Assembly (NCBI GenBank): GCA_022885665.1
Contig: JAGQDJ010000031.1
Location: forward strand, 558,001-622,000
Origin: Triops longicaudatus
Lineage: Eukaryota > Arthropoda > Branchiopoda > Notostraca > Triopsidae
Reading direction: 5' to 3'
Length of the DNA: 64,000 nt
Below the pieces are notes generated by a model. That model had not been told where the DNA came from and made no database searches. It saw only the letters and a program-made list of their open reading frames with translations. This document shows positions 47,601 through 60,505 of the stretch, in pieces. Positions within the stretch are counted from its first letter, which is position 1. Every line of letters begins with the position of its first letter. The position numbers and the translations under genes were made by a program.

Positions 47601-50600
47601 TTCTTCCCCTTTTCAACTCACAGCTAACAAAAGGACTTTAGAAGAGAAAGAAAAAAGCATAACAGTGGGTTCCCAGAACTCGAGCACTATGCGTCGTGCT
47701 AGCCCCTAGAGAGAAATACTTCCTAGTTTTACTTCAGTGTTATTTCTTCCCCATTTCTTTACGATTCAACAGACTTTCTTTAAAGGAAACGTGTAGATGG
47801 AAGGGCGTAAGGTACCGGCTGTAGGGGTCGCGAGAGATGTAGCCAGTACTTGACTTAAGCTCTTTCTTAAATCCCATCCCGCCCCATTTTTATTAATACA
47901 CTTTGAAATAAAAGGAGGCGAATGTTTTGGCCTAACTTCCGGCCCTTGTTGTAAAGAGCAAAAAGTTTTTCGTCGCTGATTTAATTACGGTCGTCTTCAC
48001 GACAAATAGTCCTAATAGAGTAGAATGATTAAGTCTCCGACATTTTACCAAGTTTTGGAATCCTATCCTTACAATAAACCGAAATCCTTCATTATTGCAA
48101 TTTAGAGCTCGAAAAGAAAAACTGTGCTTTTTATTACACGCACAAATATTGTTTTTCTGATGAGAAAAGATCGATTAGCAACCAGAAACGATTTATTTTG
48201 TGGAAATAGGAATGGAGAGGCTACCGTACAGCCTTAAATTTTCATCCGTTTCACCCATTCGGGAACAGTGTAACACAGTGCGTACGTGCTCGGAAGCAAC
48301 AAATTCTTGGAAGTCAGAAAATAATAGTTAAAAATTGAAAGAGCAAAAATCAATTACGGCGCAGCCTTGACTTAAGAAGTAAACTAGACTGTACGATTGG
48401 ATGTCAAAGAAATATACTGTGCTCTGGAAATTTGCGCTTCCCTAGTGCTTTGTGCTCGTACTGACTGCGTGTAAAGTTTTAGTCATTCTGAATGTTCGAA
48501 AAAGCGCAAACACTGAATGTATTAATCTACCTATCATATAACTTTATTGTCTATGGGAATTGAATTCCGACATACTTTACTACGAGACATCATAAAACTG
48601 TGGTGACTAAAATATATTATTAGAAAACACCGTCTTACGTTTTGGGCGTCTGTTTCTTACTTTTACGAAAATAATTATTACTCCTAATCTCAAAATCTCT
48701 TAATCATTCCAAGTTTTGTCCTGTTTCCTCAAGTGGAAACTAAATGCGAAAAGTACAAAGTAGGAAGAATTCAAAGCCCATCGCAGAACGACCTGAAAAT
48801 GGTGACAGATTTTGATCTCCAGCATTGCTCCCGGCCATTTAAATTACACCCAAATTATTGCATAAAGATGATAGCGGTCATGATAAACTTATCAGCCAAC
48901 TTTTAACTCAAGCGTGTGATATTTAAACAACACAATCCGGAGACTTATGGATCACACCATGTATATTGAATAGATTTTTTAAAAGGTAAAACCGTTTGAC
49001 ACTTAGAGCACGAATTTAGGACGCATGCACCAGCCTGTTGCACATGCGAACATTTGTTTGTTTAAAACTTGAGTCTAGCGAAGCACAATGAAACTTCTGT
49101 GCTGCATATAACTTATGGTTTCTCCTAGTAAGTATAAAAAATGAGACACCTTCGAAGAGTTTCGCAGAACTGTCTGTTGCTAGTTTTTTTTTTATTTCTG
49201 TGCGCGAAAAACACTTTATTGCTGTGAACTTGGAGGAATATCTGGTCATTTATCTTACCACAGCTTTATTTCACAAGCTACATAAAATCAATTTCGTTGC
49301 GGACAATCTTTATTAGAAATGTCAGGAAAATATTGTGTAATCCCTTTCGCTCTCCCGTCTCAGCTGTTGCTAAGGCTCTTCGGCGTGCTCACCTTTTGTA
49401 TAAGTTTGTTTTCGTTCTTGATCTCGTATATGGCTTCTCGTTCTTCCCGTTCATTCCGCACAGAGAGCAAATGAAAAGAAAAAGTCTCTAACCTTCAGCA
49501 TTTAACTTCCCCGAACATTCTTTGTCTTTTCTTCCGTTTTAGCTAACAAAAGAAATTTCGCTTCCGCAATAACGCGAGGAAAATTCCACCAAGCTGCCAA
49601 ATAATAAAATGCAGCCACCGGAATTACGATCATAACTCCTTGTCTTCAATGAAGGGGAAAATGAATAAAAAGCAAGAGCTTGGCCCATAAGCCACGTATA
49701 TTATGACTCCCTCCTTGTCCAGAAATAACAGACATTTGGTACCACTAATTGCTTTCCTGACAAAACTTTTCTCCCACACCCAATGTGCTCTTCATTCCCA
49801 TTTAACGTCTCTCCAGGCTAATAAAAGAAAAGATCCCCCCAACTAAAACGCACATCTACACGCTGAAGCCACTAAACTTCACCGTCTAAGCCACAACAGA
49901 GAAATGTATTGCTGGGTCATTTGGTGTTTTCGTCAGGAGTACGGAAGTTTATCTCGAGATTTCCTTCTTAAAAAAAAAATATGAAAATCAAGGACCGTAA
50001 TTTGACTCAAGTTGCACAAAAAGGAATTAAATTAGAAACTGCGAATATCCCTTAATTTAATTATTTTATTTATGTACTACCGTAAAACTCCCGATTCGTC
50101 AGTCTGCATATTCCCTAGTATGCCAAGCGCCCTAACGGGTTAACTTTCCCGCCAGCGGTTTGTTCGTACATAGACTAGGGTTAGACTATTATTAGGGTAC
50201 AGAATTCTGATTAGGAGAATTGTGCTCAAAATAAAACGAAATCATAATTTCGAAAGGCAAATACGTTGCTGACGATTATAGCTGCAATAACTTGTGTACC
50301 CGAAGACTTGCCATTTTTATGAGAAAGTTAGGCACCAGGAAGCAACATGTCAAAGTTTTGTACACGCCACATGAAGGAAAACGGACATATGCTTGTAAAA
50401 CAAGCATCCTTGGCAAGTTTAGATTCTAAATCAAGTTTACTTCTGCAAACAAATCACAGCCAAGAAGAGGTGGTGTTGGTGGTGCAAGAGCTTGAAAAGA
50501 AATGTGCCCAAAATTGCAAATAGTTAGAAGACTAGTGGTCCCATTAGTGTACGTATATTACATTTTATTAGAATCATCACGAAAATTGGTATTATCAGCT

Positions 50601-53600
50601 TCCTTACAGGACTGGCAACCAAGACTGACACTGGCTGCGCTCTTCGCCGATTCATGGAGCGAGAGTCAAACACGGGGTATGTGGAAAATCAGTAAAAGGT
50701 GTTTAATTAGTTCTTGAGCACATTGAACTACAAAAATCGAAGTTCTTATTGACCTAGGCTTATACACTCGCTAGCACAAAACTAGTCAAAGGGAAGTACA
50801 GTGTCGTCAGCCTTTGTGTCTGTCAGAATGTCGAAAAGCAACTCCCCAACTCTGACACGAGTTTCCCAAACGATTTTCCTAGCGCGATTTTTTCATTATC
50901 ACATTTTATTTCATTGCTATGACGAAAAAGCTTTGTTGAGTTCTTTTACTATCTGTTCAAGTTACTCACCGACTTTTTGAGAAATGTGCGTTATTACTTC
51001 TGCTGGGTAACGGATATGAAACTAGAAATAGTGGTTGTTCACCAGGAAGCCATGACCGTTCCGAGAAAAGAGACAGTAGTAAGCAAATAAGTGCTCGAAC
51101 ACTTCTGAGACAGCTCCTAATTGTGCATATTCCTTCCTTCTTTCTGTGACTCCGTTATTTTTTTTATAATAAAACGTAGTTCAAATTAAAAGTCTAATTA
51201 CAATGTTACAGATTTTTTTCTTCAGAATATTTTGCGAAATCACGGAACCACTTTGTAGTTTGTCTGTTTTGTGCGAATGCCAGAACTCCAATATAAAATA
51301 AAAATCCTCATATATTCTTACTTTATTTTAATAGTTACGAAGTAGTTTCCCATATTTTTTCCTTTTCATGGATATACGGATTGTATGTTTTTTTTAACAA
51401 AAATATAAATAAAACAGCAACTAAGTATTGGAAAGAAAACAGGCTAGAGAGAGAAAGTTAAAAAAAAGCTAAAAGTACTAGTCACCTGGGGATAGTCACT
51501 GGCTTTGGTCTGATACTCAAACACGTAGAAGTACGAGGCAGACGGTCGCAGGGTGGCATGCAAATCGGCCATTTTGACCATCGGAGCGATGTATTGCGCA
51601 TCCGAAAGGGCTTCCAGGGTCTCGTCGCGAATGGTAATGGGATGCAAGACGGGTTTTTCCCAATCCGTGTATTCGTTGACGATGGTGGCCAGAATCTCTT
51701 GGAGATGGTACTGGTACGTATTACGAACGTACGTGCGGAGTAGTCGATTCCGCCTTTCCACTTCAACACCGTACTGGTTGTCTTCGGCCGTGAACGCGAA
51801 ATAGGATTCCGCTTGGGACACGCCCATCAATAACTCGTAGCGCGCTAAGCGATCGCTAAACTTTTTACTGGGCGGCGTAGAAGAGCCATAAGGCCCCACG
51901 GCCTCCCATTCATTGTCGATCACTACACCGTCCACACTCGGCCCAAAACTGTACAGAAAGTCGGGCGTGTCCACCTTCACGCCCATCAGCGCCGACAACG
52001 GCTTGTCTCGTAAACACTTCACCAAATAGGTCTGCAAGTCCGTCGTGGAACAGTTGAGCTGATGAGCCAGGGCCATTGCATAACGAGTTGGGTCTTGGAT
52101 TAGCGCCCAAGGGCTTAAAGCTGAACCGCTTAGCACAATAGCCCGATGGAACAGCATCCCTTTATGAATAAACAGAAGAAAAATCATGACTTAGAAGGAA
52201 AAAATAAAAAAGAAAGTTAATAATCAACTTGGCAGTGGAACTTTGGGTCTTCCTTGGACTCAACAACTGTCAAAAGCTCTTTCTTTGGGTATTTTCTACA
52301 GAGCTCCAGGGAGATGCTTCTTTAATATTTCGAGCTCTGTCAACCTATTTCTCTCGTACCTCTTAAACAGGTTCAGCTTATTTCTTTTAAGAGTATTGAT
52401 CTGCAATTATGCAAAGAATGGAAATGCGTTGGGCCTTTGAGGAAGACTTTTTTCTATTTTCTGATTATATATTTGAATGAATGCAAAAGACAAATATGAG
52501 GAGGATGGGTGATCGGAGCGTGTATTTCTAGGAAGAAATGTGGGTCGAACGGCAACATTACGTGAGGTGGCTGGAGGGGAAGTTTTCTAGTTGTAGCTCT
52601 GCCAGTCCAGGTAGCCATCTGGCATCGAACCCTAAAGTGTTATTGCGATTCTGGCTTGGAGACAAGGCTTGATATGAACATCTACCATAAGGATCTTGAT
52701 CACTCTTTTTGTCTTGCAGATAATTTACATCATAACCACATATTGTTTTCAAAAATGAAAGAAATGGTGCAGGGTCTAAGACATCCATTAAACTAAATTC
52801 GCCAATATAGCATCGCATTACTGTTCGTTTTCTCTCTTGTTGAGAGTCAGGACTACGCAATAATCAGTTGTTATTTTTCAAGCATTAGCAAATGCTGTAC
52901 TGTACTTTAGCTATATAAAAATTTCAAAATTGTGGATATAGAAAATTTCGTTTCTTGCAATACTTCATAGCCATATAGAGATATAGAGATAAATAGTTAG
53001 AAACATAGATATAGATATATAGAAGGTGGGGACGATTTAAGCAGAATCTTTAAGAGCGAGTCTCAATCAAGGGATTGTTACTGACGCAGTCATTGATAAT
53101 GGATGAGTACGAGTATTGCTGCAGGGTAGTTCTTATAGTTTATATGCATCCCTTTCTTTTTTTTTATCTAGCTTGTCTTCAAGAGGGACTTTTCGCTTCC
53201 GGATTCCATTCAGTTTTTCCTGGTAAGAAAGAAAACACAAGTTACTGTATGTATTCAGCACGTTACTTCTAAAGCATAAAAGGACATGCCAACGTTGAAA
53301 AGGAACGAGTCATTCTGAGAAATATGGAAGGAACGCTGAAGTTCATTGTGTACGTTTCCCCCGGTATGTTCTGTGAAGGTCTACTTTGTATCAGATTTCC
53401 CCAGCGAAAAGTAAACAAAAAACAAACGAAGGTGTTAACTTAAGATAAAAAAGTACTCATTTTTCATACAGTGCGTGAATTTAAGCCCTTGCGAACCACA
53501 GCATTTAGCTTCCTATCTTTACCAACGTTGCGTTTAAAACATGAATAGTTCTACTAATGTGCTGGCAGGATATTAACTTTCTTTTGCTACAAAATCAAGG

Positions 53601-56600
53601 TAATAAAGTCTCCTTTAGAAAAAGGTGTAAAAGAAGAACGAAAATTATCCTTTTTAGAAGGTATTGACCCAAGCTAGTACCGGTAAGTTTTCGGTCGACT
53701 GGCGGCTCAAACGTGGGCTGCTAAGCAAAAGAAAGCGAAGTGGAATGGAACAAGTCCGAGCAACACCAAAGAAGAATTTCAATTTTTCAGACAAAGAGGA
53801 ACAGAAAGTAAAACAAAAGGAAACCAGCAAAAAAAAGTTCCCTAAATAGAATTCTTCTGGGTTTTCTTTCGTATGCTTGGACCATGGCTACTAGGGAAGA
53901 TAGAGATATATAAAAATAGCGGACAAGTGAAGCAACTTTTCTACTCTAGACCTGCCGCGGAAAACTGAATCAAATTGTACAAGGGTTATTTTTTGTCCTC
54001 ATTTTTTCGGAAAAAGGGAAGGGTAAGCATTGGCGAAAAGTGAAGGAAGACTGGGCAATACGATATAACAAAGTAAAACGCGGAATGACAGGCAAGACCC
54101 TCCTGGTTTTGACACTTTCGCCCGTTGCAATCCTATTCCAGTCAAACTTATTCATAGAGATACACCATGAATATCGTTTTTTTCCTGAAACCAACAAACA
54201 TGTATGAGTTCAACTATTGTCAGTATTGGAGAAAACTTTGCCATTGCAAAAAGTTACACTCAATATTGAGAAACTTAATTCCAAGGTGCATACAAACACT
54301 TCAGCGCACTGATACAAACTTATAAGTTTATCTTCGACATGATTAATACCATGAAGTTTTAAAGATTTGCGAAAAAAAACTAATGAATTATGTACAGTAC
54401 ACTGTCACAAGAACTCCTGCATTCATGTAAAACTGCCTGACATTGTAACTCTGTGCTGTAAGAAAGCTAGACCCAGCAGGAAATTTAAAATGAACAACAG
54501 AAGCTGAGTTTCTCACTTTTCAGGGCAGAAGTTGCGTCTCTGCGTCGAAATTTTAAACTCATTTGTCAAGAAAACGCAGTTATATCAAGTGAAACTCTTA
54601 ACAGCTCAGTGCTTGGGTTTAAAGTAACAACTAGCCATAGAAACTTGTAGCATTTTTGTAACAACTCAGTGGAATGTTCCTCGTACCGTAACGGCCATTT
54701 TAACCTATCTGAAAATGTGTCCAACACCGAGAAAAAATTGTCAGAACAGTGTGAAGATAGACACCCATTCTCTGCACTTAAACGATACCTTACTAGCAAC
54801 CGTAACCGTAGAATAAAAAATGAGTGCTTATTAGCTTCAAGCTACTTATTCTCGACTAATGTGTAAGGTGCAAAACATTTCGTTCTGCATTTTTATCTAA
54901 TAGATTCCGAGTGTAGTTGACTTCTGACTTCCGCTGATGTGTAGTTGGTGCATCTTCCTTGCCCAAAATAAGATTCCTGAGGAAGAACTTGCAGTAAGAA
55001 AGTCTTTGTACGAAAAGACATTATAATTCCGCAAAAGTGAAGGAGTTTTCCATTGCATTTCTTGCACTTTTTCCGGGACTTAAGTTATTGTGGCGTCAAC
55101 TTAAATCTTAAACTGCGTCCATCTATGTAGTAGTACAATCGACGTGGTTCGCCTTGAAACTTTTAAGTTAAACTATGTGGTTGTACAATTGCTTTTTTAT
55201 TCAAATTAATTAACAACTGAAATGTGGCCTAGAACAGGAAAACAGGAACGTTTACTCATATAGTGAAGTATTACTCTCTGCAGCGGTCTACTTAGTGTAG
55301 CCTTGCCAAGTACTTGAAAAAATCGAATTTTTGCGTTGAATGCTACCTTTTTTCGCTTGCTGTATTACTAAGTTAATAGTTCTAAAATCATTTAACGAAT
55401 TTTGCACCGCCCCCCACCCCAGAAATAAAGAAGGAATCGCTATTTTCAGGTTACGGGCTTTTAAACTTCCACAATTTATTATTAAATACAAAAAAGTCCA
55501 AGCTTTTCACTGTTGACAGCCTTGGGCCACGGTGGGTACTTTGTAATGGATCTTCATCCTATGTTGATGCTGTGCTGTACATAACACACAAGTCAGGAAG
55601 GCTGTTCTGTGTTTCGTTACACGAAGCTCGGCACGATACATTGCATAACATTACCTGGGCTCCTCGTATTGGAGCGGAAGCGAAATGTCCCCTTAGGCCA
55701 TGACTTATATTTGATTCTTTTGGCCTGCCTTTTATCTCTGACCAAAAAGGGAAAAAAGGGATTTTGTAAAGTCCTTCGTGTCCGTCCTTTTTCCTCTCTT
55801 TTCTCCTTTCTCATCCAGTTTGGTCTTCTTTCGTTTCGCTCATTTCTACTGTCATTAAGCTCACAGAATCCCTGATCAGGCGCTAAGAAGAGCAAGAAGT
55901 AGAGGGAGAAAGTTTTCTCGGCACTTTTTTCCCCCTCTTTAAGGGCAAAAAAGCGGTTTGACGGAAGATTCTAGTACGTGGAAGGAAAAGAAAGACCGCC
56001 AGTTTTATTGATGAAGCGTACAGAAAGGGATTTGTCGGAAGCCTTCTTCATTGCGGGGGGAAGGGGAAAGTTGAGGGTGAGTCTTTTGAGATTGGACCCC
56101 TAATCAAACGCTTCAATAACGAGAGCCTAGTGAGCTTCTTTTCCCCCTTTTTTTCGGTACTCATCCTTTACTTCTGCAGCGTTTAACTAGTTAAGATTGG
56201 ACGAGTTGACTCGGACATTACGTAACGATTATTGCTGAAGAAGGTGCAAGTTGGGTGTCTGATAAGAGCGGGTAAGTGGGCGGTTGTACTTGACGATGGG
56301 GGAATCGATTTTGGGAGACGGGAATTGGCCTTAAGTTTGAGTTTTGTTCCTTAGAATTGTCAACGTTATCATCTAAAGTGTGCGGATTGGACGATACTGT
56401 ATTGAGGACAAGTTAATGCGAATATAATCAACCTCTACTTAAATTGTATTCGAATTTCACTACATTTATTTTTGCCATATTTTCTAGTATCTAGCGCGTA
56501 GTGCGCGCGCAGCTGCAGTCCGTACTCGGAACTGTACAAAATTATTCGAAAACTAGTTGAAGAAAAAGGCAACGAAGGTAGCTTCCGATGCAGGCGATGC

Positions 56601-59600
56601 CTGTTTACGTCGATTGTGATAAGATTGTGACTGACATCTCATTACTAGACTGGGAGAATCTCAAGCGCGAATTCCGGAGGTGGTAGATCTCGGATACAAG
56701 TTGATAAACGTGAGGCAGAGAGTTAACAGTGGTTCTGTGACGGTTACTAAGATAACCACAGGCTCTAACACCTATCTTACTGGCTTTCAGGAAAAGTATA
56801 TTTATATGGGGGAATGTTGATTGCGATCAAATGCGCAGCGTGCTTTACTGGGGTGTTCTGTCTAACCGAGTTGAACAAAATTAAAGTAGACTATGCGTTT
56901 TACGTAATTTCAGTAAATTAAAATTACTTTAGTCTCAATTCTGTTATGATTTTAACTTGCAATTCTCTTAATACGCTTAATGAACACAGAATCATTTACA
57001 GTTAACTCGCGAAAAAGCCTTGGTTTAAAAAATCACATTTGCCCCTATCTCATACGAGTTGTCTTAAAAATTAACGAAGTTGAATGTGACTTGTTACTGA
57101 GTTAACTTGAAAGTTTAGGAAAACCTTATGGACTCAATTTTGAAACCTTTCTAGTCAAAATTATCTGAATTTGCTTGACTTAAAAGTTTGCATTTCCAGC
57201 CGCTCTAAATTGATTTTACTATAGTAGGTAATTGTCACTTGCATGTCTCTTGACTTCGCCAATTTCTTGCTACCTATAAATGGACAATAGAGCAGAGACG
57301 GACTGTTATTGGCACCTCTAATGGGGCACGCTCAGACTGGAACCTATTTCCGTAGCTTGGTTTCTTTACTAGTAGAAAGTGGGTACTTTTACTTTATTAC
57401 AGGATTAGGAGTAGAGGGGAGATTACCTTCGTTTCACCGTTTTCAAATCCTCTTACTAATTACTTAAGAGATTACCATCTGTTATGTCTGAACTGTGGGC
57501 AGTTTGGAATGTCCCTTAAATACGGGAAGAGCTAACGGTGGAACACTTTTGTTTTAAAACAATTCGTTTGGTTTGCAATGCATAAAGTTTTCGACCATTA
57601 TTCAGACAGCGACAAGTTGTTGTTTCTTCACAGCTTCAGATTGTTACATTTCTTGGGCTTTGTGTCACTGACGGTGAAAGAGACTTGCAAACTTTCTCAT
57701 ACTTGCGGAGAGTTTGAAATTTTTAAGACTTACGAACAGTCTCTTCTTCAGTACTTCTCATAAAAAAATCCTGCATGCTGAGATATCGCCTTCATGTAGC
57801 AAATGCACGGAAGAACGGTGTGACATTTCTGTGACATGTGGGCTACAGTTTGTTTTATTGTTAGCTTACGTAGTATCCATGTACTGTGTATCAATTACTG
57901 ACGGAGTGAGGATTCGTCATAAAACTTTAAGTAAATCACGACTTTATTTGCCTGACATGTCATAGTTCTCGTATGACATGAATATGCTTCTCGTTCACAA
58001 GCGGGCTCATGCAAGTATCAGGCCTGCATTGCGTATTTGCGTATTAAACAATTGTAAGGTAGCAGTTTTCGCACGTGAGATTAGACGAAGACTCAAGGCA
58101 GGTAGTTCGGTTTATTACAACTCATACTGGATGTGCCAATAAAATACTTCAGTGCTGAGATTGTTGAAAGCGTTGTCAGGACATTTACGTGCAGTCTTCA
58201 CCCACGCAGAATGTCAATGCGGATATTTGACTGATAAGTTTCCAAGTCGAGTCTTTTAATAGTTGCGGATAAAAAAAACGAACTTTTATAGACCATAATT
58301 TTTCCACTCGCAAGTATGCCAGCTTTTGTTACCATTTTATTTGTTTTTTATATCCCTGTAACGCCTCTTTGACGATTACTAGAAAGCTGATCAAGTGTGT
58401 TTTCTATTTTCTGTGCGTTTCTGCGCTACAGAGATTGTGACGTCTTATTTTGTATCCGCGGAAAGATGGCAGGACTGATTGTATTCCATTTTTGAGAGTG
58501 GAACCACTGAAAAACGTCTAAAAAGTAAGAAAGACACGGAGAATGTCGGGATGCTGTCTTGAATATTAAAAAGAAGCATTGTAATGCAATCAAAAATGAA
58601 AAGGGCTCTTGTGGGGCCCATAGAACTAAAGCGATAGTGTCGCAAACTGTCTTCTATGATAGATGTTTATAACTATTACGCTTTTTGTTGCCCTTTTCAA
58701 GAAGCCACTGACATTTTCTGTCAATCCAGGCCTACTTTTCAGGTCAAACTTGAAATATTCTGTCATCTTTCATTTCATGGAAGTGGAGGAAAGGCAAGAA
58801 AAAAGAAGGGGATAAAATGGAGTGAAAAGAAAGAAGTTTGACGTACCGTCAGGAACGGCAGGCGAAGTCATGAGCAAGGTAATACAGGCAGCGCCGGTCC
58901 CGTGCCCCATAATCGTAATACTGGTCGGATCACCTCCAAATTCAGCCACGTTTTCCTGCAACCAATGGAGAGCAGCAATCTGGTCCATGAGCCCATGATT
59001 AGCAATGGAGCGAGAGTACGGGTCCGTATTTGGGTTTAGGAAGCCTTGGTACACCAAATCCCATCGTCAATCCACAAACCAGAAAATAAGAGAAAAATCA
59101 AAATCTTAGCTTACTTTCAACTTCTATTGTCCAACTACATTTCCTTCACTTATTTTTCTTTTCCCTGCAATTAAAGAGAATAACTGGCTATCTTGTTTAC
59201 AGTCTTATGGTGCCTTTTGGGATAAAAACCTTGCCTACTTTTTACGTCCACAGCTGTTTGTGTAAGAATTTAGGCTCATGTTTTGTGCTGAGCACGTACA
59301 TTGTATATTTACATCGAACAAATAAAAGCTTACGGTGTCGTTCGCGCTGAAAAAAAGATATACAAAAACAACAGTTGACCAAGCTATGGAAAGTTTTTTA
59401 TAACGGTTTATCATGCAAAGCTGTTAGGCACGCGTACACTGCCTACTTCAGCTTTTTTTTCGAGTACACTCGTGCCTACCATCATGGGATGCGATTTGCT
59501 TAAGCTACACGGGGTAAAATTTACTTCGATGTATTCAAACAGAGTGTTTTGTGGGTAGGTAAGAGTTTCTAGAGTATAAATAGAGATTTCTATTTCAGAT

Positions 59601-60505
59601 CTGATGTTTCTGCGTGACCTCCTAGTCAGCTTGGTCAAAATATTATTCAAAACGCATTTCCAATAGTGGGTGGGCTAGATGGAACATTTTTCAGTCCGAC
59701 CCTAAGCTGTTTATTCTGAAAGTTGCTTTTTGCGCCGAGGACACATGTCACCGAACAGTCCATCACGAGTTCATCCTTCTGGAACTTTTCCCACCTAACT
59801 TTTTACCAAGAAAACCAAAACCGGCGAACGAGAAGGAACGGAAGAATTGTTTCGATAAATAATGCCACTAAGCGGAAATAAGATTAGAAAAAACTTTGCC
59901 AAAATTTCTGATTCAGCGAATGAACACAAATCTGGGCACTTTTCGCACTTTTTCCATAAGAAATTGAGATTTATCGCAATTCTGCAAATGCTCTTTACTC
60001 TGCCAAAGAATAAGACAAACTAAATCTGAGCGGCAATGGAAGAAATCAATAAGGGAATTTATGAAGATCAGTACTGCTGGTACTATAAATTGTCTTTCAT
60101 TTGTAACAGTACGGTCGGCTGCTCTTGGCAACTAGCTTTTTGATCCAGATTAACTGACGGAAACGCTAATGAGGCGAAGTTAACTATTAGTAATAGATGC
60201 CGGATTATTAATTCTGTTGTCAACGCTTTTCTCGATCTGCTGATGTAGTAATGAAGTTGTGTAAGTATCAAATGGTCAGATAATTAAACGGAAGACAAAA
60301 GAGACACAGTGAGTGAGTATTCACTTAACTCAGGACTGCTTACCCAATATCCCCAGCCGATAATTTAACGTAACTACAACGACTCGGCCCGATGCTGCCA
60401 GTACTGATCCATCATACATATTACCGGAGCCCCATGCGTAGGACTCCCCGTGAATGTAGACTATTACTGGCAAACGTTCTCGGGAACTTGTACTTAGCGG
60501 CGAAC
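43493..60505 (-). CDS. Nlg: Neuroligin copy B, 5' end outside the window, 6 exons seen
   Basis: Second neuroligin, same strand as copy A and 5' of it in transcription order. Coding exons 5' to 3': 60344-60505, 58847-59044, 51486-52159, 46239-46390, 45894-46015, 43493-44664. Together they give about 825 residues, from the HGES loop to the stop. The first exon seen opens in phase 1, exactly as copy A exon 2 does. The missing part (signal peptide, first ~150 residues) must therefore lie beyond 64000; nothing resembling it appears between 60506 and the edge. Features: GHGTG in place of the active-site GxSxG, a conserved Cys pair in QLNC...VKCL, VHGEELAYVFGAPLV, one TM segment, a tail of about 214 residues ending ELRV. 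Introns are large (up to 6.7 kb). A catalytically inactive synaptic adhesion role is inferred from the family. Confidence 0.92.
43801..43830 (-). repeat. CAT/CAC triplet repeat encoding polyhistidine
   Basis: A short triplet repeat in the cytoplasmic tail of neuroligin B gives six consecutive His followed by Gln. The run is likely length-variable; boundaries are approximate. Confidence 0.7.
44665..45893 (-). other. Intron of neuroligin B before the last exon (1.2 kb)
   Basis: GTAATG...TTAAAG intron; nothing recognisable inside. Confidence 0.8.
45894..46015 (-). CDS. Nlg: Neuroligin B exon (TGNPND segment), tandem acceptor
   Basis: Encodes NPNDVSSTEPMMGRNPERN, SKHLEWPAYERQHRRFLSL. It is preceded by TTTTGAGTAG|C, two acceptors three bases apart. 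I chose TAG (start 46015), the stronger one, giving TGNPND in line with TGDPN of copy A. Using GAG would start at 46018 and add one Ser. The donor is TTAG|GTAATG, phase 1. Confidence 0.88.
46239..46390 (-). CDS. Nlg: Neuroligin B exon (HGEELAYVFG)
   Basis: 152 bp, identical in size and phase to A exon 7. RLGCVHGEELAYVFGAPLVP, then HFTRNYTKAEAALAEMVINY and WSNFARTG. The catalytic-type His is present and NYT is a possible glycan site. The acceptor is CAAAAG|CGT, the first AG after a TTTCTTCTTCTG tract about 34 nt upstream. The donor is ACAGG|GTAAGT, phase 2. A longer ORF over this exon in another frame is spurious. Confidence 0.9.
46391..51485 (-). other. Intron of neuroligin B (5.1 kb)
   Basis: A + strand frame with an ATG start at 47085-47288 (MAEEIRQSRGQSF...) looks mildly coding-like but has no recognisable similarity. 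Apart from that I see no feature. Confidence 0.75.
51486..52159 (-). CDS. Nlg: Neuroligin B fused exon (equals A exons 4-6)
   Basis: A 674-bp exon from MLFHRAIVLSGSALSPW to SDYPQ. It spans what copy A splits into three exons. The disulfide loop is QLNC...VKCL. The region before LLMGVSQAESYF carries about 11 extra residues compared with A (NEWEAVGPYGSSTPPSKKF). NEYTDWEKP reads straight through the position of an A intron. The acceptor is TTCATAAAG|GG, phase 1; the donor is CCCCAG|GTGACT, phase 0. Confidence 0.94.
52160..58846 (-). other. Intron of neuroligin B (6.7 kb), the largest complete intron
   Basis: Contains an imperfect ATAG/ATAT microsatellite at 52973-53021 and a purine-rich/pyrimidine-rich patch around 55750-56100. 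A sense-strand frame at 52558-52860 (about 100 codons, no recognisable domain) has no convincing splice partners. In copy A this position holds an intron of only 113 bp. Confidence 0.75.
52973..53021. repeat. Imperfect ATAG/ATAT microsatellite
   Basis: Repeated TATAGA units with interruptions, in the 6.7-kb intron of neuroligin B. Confidence 0.75.
58847..59044 (-). CDS. Nlg: Neuroligin B exon with GHGTG elbow
   Basis: 198 bp, the same length and phases as copy A exon 3. GFLNPNTDPYSRS, HGLMDQIAALHWLQENV, then EFGGDPTSITIMGHGTGAAC; Gly replaces the catalytic Ser. The acceptor is TGTACCAAG|GC and the donor is GACG|GTACGT. The upstream intron is 1299 bp, the downstream one 6687 bp. Confidence 0.93.
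59045..60343 (-). other. Intron of neuroligin B (1.3 kb)
   Basis: Bounded by GTAAGC and TACCAAG. No further feature seen. Confidence 0.8.
60344..60505 (-). CDS. Nlg: Neuroligin B exon (oxyanion-loop region), first seen in window
   Basis: Encodes GSPLSTSSRERLPVIVYIHG then ESYAWGSGNMYDGSVLAASGR and VVVTLNYRLGILG. The acceptor is CACTACGTAG|GT and the donor is TTGG|GTAAGC, both phase 1. It is 162 bp against 156 bp in copy A. The preceding donor lies outside the window. Confidence 0.9.

Noticed and set aside
51482..51804. ORFs on both strands over the B fused exon
   Set aside because: Out-of-frame or antisense to the neuroligin frame 51486-52159.
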